From Eustoma russellianum (taxonomy: Eukaryota; Streptophyta; Magnoliopsida; Gentianales; Gentianaceae): a stretch of 64,000 nt of DNA. Below the pieces are notes generated by a model that saw only the letters and a program-made list of their open reading frames with translations, made no database searches and was not told where the DNA came from. Shown piece by piece: positions 46,604-56,230 of the stretch. Position 1 is the stretch's first letter, and each line of letters begins with the position of its first letter. The translations under genes and the position numbers were made by a program. The stretch lies in NCBI GenBank assembly GCA_036186865.1, contig AP025055.1:1876959-1940958 (forward strand). The letters are read 5' to 3'.

Positions 46604-47145
46604 TGTTGAAACTTGGTTTACATAAGATGAAACTTATATCCACGTAAAATCTTAAGGTAATGGGTGGTAGTGCATAATCCTCATATAACTCATTTATTTT
46701 ATTTCAAAGTGGCCAATGTGAGACAATATTCTCAATATCCGTTCTCAAATGACAACGTGGTTTGATATACACACGCGCCTTAGAACCCGCTCTGAATCAC
46801 AAAACCCAAGTCAAGCATGAACATCTGGACTTGGTGAAGGAAGACAATAAATGGCCAACTATAAGCCAGACAAAATGTGAGTCCACATGATATACACACG
46901 CGCCTTAGAACCCGCTCTGAATCACAAAACCCAAGTCAAGCATGAACATCTGGACTTGGTGAAGGAAGACAATAAATGGCCAACTATAAGCCAGACAAAG
47001 TGTGAGTCCACATTTTAAACCTGATCTGATGCTATGTTGAAACTTGGACTTACATGATATGAGACCCATGTTTACTCAAAACCATAGACGATGATATCTC
47101 ATCCTCATATAACCTATGTATTTTATTTCAAAATAGCCAACGATA
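46604..47145 (-). mobile_element. TRIM element in 5-bp target duplication
   Basis: Flanked by GTTTT (46599-46603 and 47146-47150). Left LTR starts TGTTGAAACTTGG; the right LTR starts near 47036 and is truncated. The interior carries a 125-bp tandem duplication starting GATATACACACGCGCC (46762 and 46888). The related sequence near 63550 lacks it. Copied at about 57226-57767. Confidence 0.65.
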
Positions 47146-48134
47146 GTTTTGGCAATCATATGTAGATTTTAGACCTAGTAATATGATGGACCCAATTGTC
47201 ATTCTTATTCTTATCTGATGTATATATTCAATTGACAGTAACTATGTTTGAAAGAAATTTCCAACCATTGTAGCTGTCTAGATGCTGTAACTAGATTCAA
47301 AATTAAGAAGGAAAAAAAAAAGGAAAAACAAGGAAAATCACAGTTACGGACACATGTAGAAAGACTAATCTAGCCATGATGAAGTTTTTGAATTTAGTCC
47401 AAGTCCTTTACTGTTATGTTTGATCAATTTTTGGTGTTGATACTGTAACGCCCTGACCCGGACAGCGGAATCCGACCCGGTGCACCCGTCGTAGCTTACT
47501 GAGAAGACTACCAGACGTCTCACCTCTCGAATACACATCCTCAATGACGTAAGAGAAATCAGTGCGGAAACATATCTCATAAATCTAAATCATCAGAACA
47601 ATACGTCAAAGACAACATGAATACCCAAATATATATGGTCGCAACCATCTAAACCTCCAATGAAATAAAACCATAATTAACAGAAACTATCTAGTCAAAT
47701 CTCTCCATAAGACCTACGCATCCCATTCCGCCCACTCGCCGTCATCCTCAATGAAAATCATATCGTAACTGGGTTCATCTGCAAGATCAAAGGCAGTACC
47801 CTTAGCGAAAAACGCTAGCAAGTAACCCACTTATAAGACGTACGGGATCAACACATGGCAAGACATGAGTAATAGGTAATTCAAGGGAATTGTGGGGCAC
47901 ATGTCTTGTAAAACTTTCAAATATACATAAGTGAGTAACGTAATAAAGCAAGTACATCAATTTACGCGTAAATAACAATTCATTGGCATTCAAGTAACAT
48001 TCACATTCATACCACACTGACTCTCGTGATGCATGTCAAATATGCACTACACTACTCGAACACATATGCATGGACACTTTCTTTTTTCAAATCAATGCAA
48101 TGCATGTCACAATGTCCGGTTCCTAACTCATTTT

Positions 48135-48413
48135 CTTGTAACGCACCCCGGCTTATATTTCCATCCCGGTTAACGTTACAAGCTCATATGCTCTGTGATG
48201 CACCTCGGCTTATATTTCCATCCCGATTAACATCACAGATCTCGTAAAACTCTACAATGTACCTCGGCTTAAATTTCCATCCCGATTAACATTGTAGAGG
48301 ACTTTATACCCTGTAACGCACCCCGGCTTATATTTCCATCCCGGTTAACGTTACAGTCTTTTGTGTCCTGCAATGCACTCCGGCTTAAATTTCCATCCCG
48401 GTTAACATTGCAG
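48135..48413 (-). repeat. Five tandem hairpins with covarying stems
   Basis: Each unit has a conserved loop (CC.CGGCTTA.ATTTCCATCC plus CG.TTAA) between 8-10-bp arms that differ between units yet pair perfectly. Arms: CTTGTAACG/CGTTACAAG, TCTGTGATG/CATCACAGA, CTCTACAATG/CATTGTAGAG, CTGTAACG/CGTTACAG and CTGCAATG/CATTGCAG. An inner 4-bp pairing also covaries: CCGG with CCGG in units 1, 4 and 5, TCGG with CCGA in units 2 and 3. Copies at 55560-55838 and 58758-59036. Confidence 0.9.
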
Positions 48414-48909
48414 TTCACCTTCGCAATTCTGTGCCGAAGCACATCTCTTTTTTCAAAACCTTATGCAATGCAAGTGCCATGATGCAAGACTCCTTATTTC
48501 AATCACACTTCTCGATCACATATGCAATTCACATTCACATGCGCAAGTACAAGTCACACACAAGAGTTCACTAGCTTATTCATCAACACTTAGACTTCAA
48601 CTAGCTCGTCAACACTTAACCTTGATTCTAAGGTTCACAACCCAACGAGAGTATCCCTATCTTTCCTTCATTGAACTCTAAGACACCTTGTACGTTCATT
48701 TCCTAACCCTCCTAAGTCATTCACGCTGAAACTCGGTTCGAGAACCCATTGAAATCACCTATATTGATTCACCATCCTAGGTCGTATTCCCAGGACTTAG
48801 GCTATCTTTAGTCAGGTCTTAAGAAGGCTCTAAAGTCACCCAAAGGTTCCCCGAACGTCCCCCTTTCTTCCTTTATTTTTCCACAAAATTGATGGACTTC
48901 ATCCCCTAT

Positions 48910-49164
48910 ACATCGATCGATCGATGTCCAACTGGGGACATCGATCTCTCACTTCGATCGATCGATGTCCTTCTGAGAACATCGATCTCTCAGACACCAC
49001 CACATCGATCGATCGATGTCCGTCTGGGGACATCGATCTCTAAGACTGCCTGCACATCGATCGATCTATGTCCTTCTGGGGACATCGATCTCTCAGCAAC
49101 CTGTACATCGATCGATCGATGTCCTTCTGGGGACATCGATCTCTGACATCGATCGATCGATGTC
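48910..49164 (-). repeat. CGAT palindrome array
   Basis: Six units at about 45-55-bp spacing. Four have the full 18-bp palindrome ACATCGATCGATCGATGT and two have a variant. Most are followed by TCCTTCTGGGGACATCGATC, whose second half can pair with the palindrome. The last unit extends the palindrome to 20 bp. Copied with a few substitutions at 59533-59787. Confidence 0.9.
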
Positions 49165-50004
49165 AATGCTAATCCAGGACTTCTTCTGCGATTTCCTGCT
49201 GATCTCAATCAATGTTTCCAATCTCCATCCACCAATTCCAAGCCTAGATTTCCCTACTACAATTTCATGCTTAACCTACAGATTAACCGCTACACACGTA
49301 TCAAGCAAGATTCAAGCCTAGATCTCGATTATCCAACTCTCTCAATCCCAAAAATCCTACCTTTTCTCTTCGGTCACCCGCAACCACGCAATCACATCAA
49401 GAAGGGATTCCAGGGGTAGGGATTTGCAGGATTTCACATAATCAACAACAACAACGAATGCTTTTCCAATTACATTGGCCAAATCTCGAACGAAAGCACA
49501 TAGATTATAAACAAATAATCAAAGAACGCATCTACTGCATGGTGATCCAACTTGATATCAAAATAGGTCGTTTATCTTTCACAAATCGTAAGAACTTATA
49601 AACAGATTACTTGCCTTTGATTACTCGAGAACGGATTGAAGAACGGATGGGAGTTGAATGGAAATTCGAGGCCTTCTTCTCTAGGGTTGATGGAGTCGCT
49701 TATGGGAGAGGGGGCTGCGTCAGTTTTCTCTGCGTAATGAGGAAACTGACGTTGGTCAGGTTTTTATATGGCCAGGGTAAAGTTTGGTGTTTCTAAATTA
49801 TATCTTATTTTCCTATTTTCCTTAAACGATAAACTTAATTATTTAATTCTAAATTAAATATAAATAAATTCTAACATTAAATCCATCATTAATTTCTAAT
49901 TAATCCTCATGTTAATGCCTAATTAATTCTCGTTGACCGTCATTAATTTCTGTAAAGTCCTTCTTTGTCTTTTAATTACCCTACGAAGGGTGCAGGGCAT
50001 AACA

Positions 50005-50017
50005 TTCCACCCCCCTT
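50005..50017 (-). promoter_or_regulatory. Polypurine tract of the gypsy element
   Basis: The minus strand reads AAGGGGGGTGGAA directly before the LTR start TGTTATG, the expected position for plus-strand DNA priming. Confidence 0.85.
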
Positions 50018-50052
50018 ACAAAAAGTTTCGTTCTCGAAACTGGCGTACCTGA

Positions 50053-53000
50053 TTAAAAGAGGTGTGAGTACAGTTCCTTCATTTGATCCTCAAGCTCCCA
50101 CGTGGCTTCGCGCTTCGTATGGTTACTCCACTGAACTTTGACATACGGAATGACGCGTCGGCGTAGGACTTGCTCCTTTCTATCCACAATCTTAATAGGA
50201 CGCTCTTCGTAAGTGACATCTTCTTTCACATCCAATGGTTGAGCTTCAAGGATATGGCTTGGATCCGATACGTATTTCCTTAGTTGAGACATATGAAACA
50301 CGTTATGGACTTGGGACAAACTCGGAGGTAAGGCTAAGCGGTATGCTCCTTCGCCCACTTTGCTGAGTATTTCGTAAGGTCCAATATATCTTGGGCTTAA
50401 CTTGCCCTTCATTCCGAATCTTGCAACCTCTTTGGTGGGTGAGACCCGTAGATAGACCTTTTCACCTTTCTCGAACTCCAAAGGTCGCCTCTTTGTGTCA
50501 GCCCAACTCTTACTGCGATCTTGAGCCACTTTGAGCTTCTCTCTTATCACTTTGACCTTTTCAATAGTTTGTTCAACCAATTCTGGTGCAGTGATTGTCC
50601 TTTCTCCCACTTCGTCCCAACAAACAGGGGACCTGCACTTGCGCCCATATAACGCTTCGAATGGCGCCATGCCAATTGCACTGTGATAGCTGTTATTATA
50701 TGAAAACTCTATTAACTTCAACATGATATCCCAGTTTCCTTTAAAGTCCAAGGCGCATGCTCTCAGCATGTCTTCCAGTGTTTGGATGGTCCTCTCGGAT
50801 TGTCCATCCGTTTGCGGGTGGTAAGCTGTGCTCATTCTCAACTCTGTACCCATAGCTTTCTGGAATGCCCTCCAGAACTTGGAGGTGAACTTGGGGTCAC
50901 GGTCCGATACGATGCTTACTGGGACTCCGTGTAGGCTTACAATGTTATCCACATATATGTTGGAAAGCTTCTCATAAGACGTACCATGTGGCATAGCTAT
51001 GAAATGGGCAGTCTTTGTCAAACGGTCTACAATCACCCAAATCATTTCATTTCCATTGCGGGTCTTGGGAAGTCCCATCACGAAATCCATCGTCACGTGT
51101 TCCCACTTCCATTCTAGAATCTCTAGTGGCTTTATCAAACCACCAGGTCGTTGATGTTCCGCTTTGACTTGTTGGCATATCAAACATCTCTCAACATAAG
51201 CCGCTATTGACCTTTTCATCCCGATCCACCAATAGTTTCTTTTGAGGTCCTTATACATCTTAGTATTTCCGGGGTGGATAGACATTCTTGAGTTATGCGC
51301 TTCTCGAAGCAATTCTGTTCGGAGCTCGTCTTTACTTGGCACGCATAACCGATTCTGGAACCATAGACTCCCATCTTCTCGCAACTGGAAATCCTTTACC
51401 GATCCCGTGGTTAATTTTTCACAGATCTCTTTCAGTGCCGGGTCCTCAAACTATGCCTCTTTGATTCTGTCTACCAAGTCTGGGCTGATAGACCAAGCTG
51501 TGAGGACATTTGCCACTGAGTCTACCAATTCAAGATCAAATTCCTCTATCTCTCATTCTAATGGAGATTGTCTCGCGTGGCTAGACTTTCTGCTCAACGC
51601 ATCTGCCACTCTGTTGGCTTTGCCCGGATGGTAGTTGATGGTCAAGTCATAGTCCTTGAGTAACTCTAACCATCTCCTTTGCCTCATATTCAGTTCCTTC
51701 TGTGAGAATAGGTATTTCAAACTCTTATGATCCGTGAACACGGCACATTTCTCTCCATATAGGTAGTGTCTCCAGATCTTGAGAGCGAATACCACAGCTG
51801 CGAGCTCCAAGTCATGCGTCGGATAATTCTGCTCATATGGTTTCAATTGTCTTAACGCGTATGATATGACTCGTTCATTTTGCATCAAGACACATCCTAG
51901 TCCTTTCTTGGACGCGTCACTATAGATCACGAAACCGTCGGTGCCGGAAGGTTGTGCCAACACCGGGGCTGTGGTCAATCTCTTCTTGAGCTCAGTAAAG
52001 CTCTGCTCGCATTCAGCAGTCCATTCAAATTTAGTCTTCTTCTGAGTAAGTCGACTCAATGGTACTGCTATCGTTGAGAATCCCTCAACAAACTTCCTAT
52101 AGTAGCCTGCCAAGCCTAGGAAGCTTCTGACTTCGGTCACATTTGTGGGTCTTGGCCATTCAGTGATGGCTTCTATCTTCTTAGGATCCACAGAGATCCC
52201 ATCTTCAGAAATTACGTGACCAAGGAAGGCTACACTTCTCAGCCAAAATTCACACTTGCTGAATTTGGCATAGACCCTTTGTTGCCTCAGAATTTGCAAC
52301 ACCACTTTTAGATGTTAAGCATGAGCTTGTTCGTCGGGGGAATAGACCAAGATGTCATCGATGAACACTACTACAAATTGGTCTAACTGTTCTCGGAACA
52401 CAGTGTTCATCAAATCCATGAAAGCTGCTGGGGCATTAGTTAGTCCAAAAGGCATCACTAAGAATTCATAATGCCCGTATCGGGTCCGAAAAGCCGTTTT
52501 AGGTACGTCTCTGGCTTTCACAAGCAGCTGGTGATACCCTTGACGAAGATTGATCTTCGAGAACCAGCGAGCTCCTTTTAGTTGGTCAAATAAATCCTCG
52601 ATCCTTGGCAGAGGATATTTATTCTTAATGGTGATCTTGTTCAACTCCCGATAGTCAATGCATAACCTCATGCTGCCATCTTTCTTCTTTACGAATAGAA
52701 ATGGGGCTCCCTAAGGTGATACGCTGGGGCGTATCAATTTCTTGTCTAACAACTCTTGCAGTTGCCCCTTCAACTCCTTGAGTTCAGCCGGAGCCATTCT
52801 ATAAGGTGCCTTAGATATAGGCTCGGCTCCAGGGATCAAGTTGATCTCGAACTCCACTTCTCTCGTTGGTGGTACTCCCGGTAGGTCGTCTGGAAACACA
52901 TCGTTGAACTCGTTGATCACCGGGATTCGGTCCATAGAGGGAACCTCCTGCTTCGCGTCTAGAGCATATACCATAAACCCCTCTGCTCCTTTCTGTAAAG

Positions 53001-53417
53001 CCTTAAAGGCCCTAATCGCCGTCATGTATATCTTCTTTGGAGCTTTGGTTATCTTGGTATTTCCTTGCACCGTGACGTCATTCATCTCAGGGTCCTTGAG
53101 GGTTACTCGCTTGAGTTTACAGTCGATGTTGGCATGATTCTTGATCAACCAATCCATGCCCAATATTATGTCAAAATCCTTCATTGGAATTGAGACTAAG
53201 GTCACCGGGAAGAGTTTCCCTTCTACTTCCAAATCACAATTCTTGTACTGATGGTGAGAAATAAGTACTTGTTCTCCTGCTGCTTGTACTCTAAATGGGT
53301 TCTCAAGCCATTCGGGTAGACATTCGAGTCCTTTAGCGAAACGCTTAGAAATGAAAGAGTGGCTAGCGCCACTATCAAATAACACGTTTGCAGGCACGTT
53401 GTTAACTAAGATCACAC
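50053..53417 (-). pseudogene. gypsy pol (protease, RT, RNase H, integrase, chromodomain)
   Basis: One continuous reading frame broken by four stops: 52711-52713 (TAG, at the usual Trp of SPWGAP), 52315-52317 (TAA), 51553-51555 (TGA) and 51451-51453 (TAG). Protease: LFDSGASHSF near 53375. RT: YRELNK and catalytic FIDDILVYS near 52345. RNase H: VIYSDASKKGLG, HKSLKYLF and NRVADALSRK. Integrase: an HHCC finger (HNSRMSIHPG ... CLICQQ), then MDFVMGLP, VSDRDPKF and AYHPQTDGQSERT with the catalytic D, D and E. The C-terminal about 60 residues (IVDRKEQVLRRRVIPYVKVQ, then REATWE) resemble a chromodomain, which in chromoviruses directs integration to heterochromatin. All active-site residues checked are retained. 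Each stop can be explained by a single C-to-T or G-to-A transition. Confidence 0.92.
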
Positions 53418-53524
53418 CTAACATGAAAGTGCAGCACATAAAGGTCTCATATAAAGCATATTTAATCATCAACTTAAAAGGCTAAAATTCAACTTAGGCT
53501 GCTATTATTAAGCTTAAGTCGTAC
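53418..53524 (-). other. 107-nt intron-like segment between gag and protease
   Basis: On the minus strand the segment starts GTACGACTTAAG and ends CTTTCATGTTAG, is AT-rich and contains in-frame stops. Removing it joins ...IVTG to VILVNNVPANVLFDSG in frame, recreating the VTG-x-ILVN junction that is usually continuous in related elements. Without removal, gag ends at the TAA at 53514 and pol is in another frame. Splicing is inference; an alternative is a simple insertion. Confidence 0.6.
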
Positions 53525-54605
53525 CTGTCACGATGTTTGCATCCTCCTGGACTTCAGCGTCCGTCATCGTGTGGACTCTCGCATTGGGCCTGCCTCTCTG
53601 CTGCTGAGCCGGCCCGGCTCCTGCATGTGGCTTAGGATTCCATTCAGGGCAGTCCCTGATCCTGTGGCCTGCCTTTCCGCATTTGAAGCATGCACCGCTA
53701 ATTTTCCAACATTCACCCACGTGTCTTTTCTGGCAATGTGGGCACTCTGCGGGAGCTTGTCGATTGGGTTGATTCTTTTGCGGTGTCTTCTGAACTGGCC
53801 CCATTTGTCCTTTCCTAGGGATTTTGACCCAACGTCCGGGTCTACTTCCGCTTTGTTCTACCCTCGGCCTCTTGCTCGATTCTTCACGAGCCTCTCTGTT
53901 CTGTGACCGTCGCATGTCACTCTCCACTCGGTAACATGCACCCAGCATCTCCTCAAAAGTTTTCAAACTCGACCCCGCGATAGCCGTCCGTATGTGGGGG
54001 TTCAGGCCCTCTTCAAACTTCAGCATTTTCATTCGATTGTTTTCTAGTACCATGGGCGTGAATTTGCCCAAGGCATGGAACCTATCTGCGTAGTCAGAGA
54101 CGGACATCCTCCCCTGCTCAAACTTGTCAAACTGCCTCATTTTCTCCAGAATGGCAGTCTCTGGCACATAGTAGTCCTTGTAGGCCTTCACAAATTGATT
54201 CCACAGAATAGGAGGAGTCATTTTGGGCAGAATGCCGTTCCACCATGCATTCGCTCTGCTAGTCAGAAAAGGCGTGGCTATATCCACCTTGTGTTCCTCA
54301 GGCACCTGTACGAGCCTGAAGCATTTCTCCACCTCATCAAGCCAAAACCCAGCCACTTCTGGGTCAGTTGTCCCTTCAAAGTTTGGGGCATGCATCTTGC
54401 GCATTTCCCCAATATAATATCTGATGCCTTGTTGGGGAGGTGGTGGAGGAGGTTGTTGTGGTTGTTGCTGCTGCTAAGCAACCCCTTGTGTTATCACTGT
54501 GATAGCATCAATCAGTGCTTGAGGTACTAATACTGGAGGTGGCGGTGGCGGAGGGTTGTTGTTTCCATTGACGCCATTTCCTTGATTATCGCGTCTAGGA
54601 GGCAT
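53514..54605 (-). pseudogene. gypsy gag with one in-frame stop
   Basis: Starts MPPRRDNQG (ATG at 54605), a start typical of plant gypsy gag. A TAG at 54474-54476 interrupts a Gln/Pro-rich tract; the frame then continues through the retrotransposon gag domain (FWLDEVEKCF, ANAWWNGI, FVKAYKDYYVPE) and a CCHC zinc knuckle (CFKCGKAGHRIRDC). An extra Cys/His cluster (CPHCQKRHVGEC) lies just before it. The unspliced frame ends at 53514 after NIVTGTT. Confidence 0.9.
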
Positions 54606-54852
54606 TTTCTGCAAGTTCAAGCTTATTAGTACTTGGGCAGTTCCAAATATGTACTTGGGTCCATACTGCGTACAAAGCAAAATTCGTAATAACATATATT
54701 GATTGTATTCTATCGCGCTCGTACACATACCCATCCCAATCAAACTTAAATCTAAGATTACATACTTAGACTAATAGATCAACTTAAGGTGAAAATCATA
54801 GCTTAAGACTCTACATGTCATAACCTAGGTCTCCGAGGTAGATCTGAAGCCT

Positions 54853-54866
54853 AGGCTCTGATACCA
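54853..54866 (-). promoter_or_regulatory. Primer-binding site (initiator Met tRNA type)
   Basis: The minus strand reads TGGTATCAGAGCCT two bases inside the 5' LTR, matching the plant initiator-Met primer-site consensus. Confidence 0.9.
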
Positions 54867-54868
54867 CC

Positions 54869-56230
54869 TGTAGCGCCCCGACCCGGACAGCGGAATCCGA
54901 CCCGGTGCACCCGTCGTAGCTTACTGAGAAGACTACCAGACGTCTCATCTCTCGAATACACATCCTCAATGACGTAAGAGAAATCAGTGCGGAAACATAT
55001 CTCATAAATCTAAATCATCAGAACAATACGTTAAAGACAACATGAATACCCAAATATATATGGTCGCGGCCATCTAAACCTCCAATGAAATAAAACCATA
55101 ATTAACAGAAACTATCTAGTCAAATCTCTCCATAAGACCTACGCATCCCATTCCGCCCACTTGCCGTCATCCTCAATGAAAATCATATCGTAACTGGATT
55201 CATCTGCAAGATCAAAGGCAGTACCCTTAGCGAAAAACGCTAGCAAGTAACCCACTTATAAGACGTACGGGATCAACACATGGCAAGACATGAGTAATAG
55301 GTAATTCAAGGGAATTGTGGGGCACATGTCTTGTAAAACTTTCAAATATACATAAGTGAGTAACGTAATAAAGCAAGTACATCAATTTACGCGTAAATAA
55401 CAATTCATTGACATTCAAGTAACATTCACATTCATACCACACTGACTCTCGTGATGCATGTCAAATATGCACTACACTACTCGAACACATATGCATGGAC
55501 ACTTTCTTTTTTCAAATCAATGCAATGCATGTCACAATGTCCGGTTCCTAACTCATTTTCTTGTAACGCACCCCGGCTTATATTTCCATCCCGGTTAACG
55601 TTACAAGCTCATATGCTCTGTGATGCACCTCGGCTTATATTTCCATCCCGATTAACATCACAGATCTCGTAAAACTCTACAATGTACCTCGGCTTAAATT
55701 TCCATCCCGATTAACATTGTAGAGGACTTTATACCCTGTAACGCACCCCGGCTTATATTTCCATCCCGGTTAACGTTACAGTCTTTTGTGTCCTGCAATG
55801 CACTCCGGCTTAAATTTCCATCCCGGTTAACATTGCAGTTCACCTTCGCAATTCTGTGCCGAAGCACATCTCTTTTTTCAAAACCTTATGCAATGCAAGT
55901 GCCATGATGCAAGACTCCTTATTTCAATCACACTTCTCGATCACATATGCAATTCACATTCACATGCGCAAGTACAAGTCACACACAAGAGTTCACTAGC
56001 TTATTCATCAACACTTAGACTTCAACTAGCTCGTCAACACTTAACCTTGATTCTAAGGTTCACAACCCAACGAGAGTATCCCTATCTTTCCTTCATTGAA
56101 CTCTAAGACACCTTGTACGTTCATTTCCTAACCCTCCTAAGTCATTCACGCTGAAACTCGGTTCGAGAACCCATTGAAATCACCTATATTGATTCACCAT
56201 CCTAGGTCGTATTCCCAGGACTTAGGCTAT
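54869..56230 (-). repeat. Truncated gypsy LTR (copy 2), chimeric
   Basis: First 1,362 bp (plus-strand order) of the 2,561-bp LTR, ending where it fuses to the flank copy. It differs from copy 1 at about nine sites in the first 543 bp, then is identical to copy 1 as far as I can read. Contains the hairpin array but not the CGAT array. Confidence 0.9.

Larger units (their letters stand above)
42460..47438. repeat. Older segmental duplication, copy A
   Basis: Diverged matches in the same order to 60765-63800. Examples: GATTATTTAATTTTGGGATTAG (42464) against 60770; GATGTTGTCATA and TCTCTTGATGA near 43060-43125 against 61810-61935; GCCAAGCCACTTTGAAGAA (45031) against 62468; GGTTTATGAAATCTAAGTT (46363) against 62924; the CATGATGAAG end near 47375 against 63795. 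Copy A is longer because it gained SINEs, MITEs and a TRIM. No gene is visible in it. Confidence 0.7.
45604..47443. repeat. Recent duplication unit (left flank of the gypsy element), copy 1
   Basis: Nearly identical to 56228-58066: by eye only one substitution, an A-run length change and a possible 2-bp length change in 1.84 kb. It contains an F1 MITE, an S1 SINE and a TRIM, all duplicated with it. It ends in the gypsy target site GATAC. Confidence 0.9.
47444..50004 (-). repeat. Complete gypsy LTR (copy 1, 3' LTR)
   Basis: 2,561 bp with ends TGTAACG...CATAACA on the plus strand (TGTTATG...CGTTACA in element orientation). Contains a five-unit hairpin array (48135-48413) and a CGAT palindrome array (48910-49164). 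Same length as the solo LTR at 58067. Confidence 0.95.
47444..56230 (-). mobile_element. Ty3/gypsy chromovirus, Tekay/Del-like, with truncated second LTR
   Basis: Minus-oriented. The 3' LTR is complete (47444-50004); the interior is 50005-54868; the 5' LTR is only 1,362 bp (54869-56230) and is fused to a copy of the left flank. The left target duplication is GATAC (47439-47443). The primer-binding site TGGTATCAGAGCC lies two bases inside the 5' LTR, and a polypurine tract abuts the 3' LTR. Coding order gag-protease-RT-RNase H-integrase, ending in a chromodomain-like tail, supports a chromovirus; the Tekay/Del assignment is from domain order and LTR size. Five in-frame stops make it non-autonomous. 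Without its full 5' LTR it probably lacks its own promoter. Confidence 0.9.

Noticed and set aside
48135..48413. CRISPR-like array
   Set aside because: Units are imperfect hairpins with conserved loops and short variable linkers inside an LTR of a plant retrotransposon; there are no constant repeats with unique spacers and no cas genes.
48889..49321. Open frames across the CGAT array (both strands) as proteins
   Set aside because: They arise because the repeat lacks stops; the encoded SIDRCPSGDID-type repeats have no start context and the frame is not kept between units.
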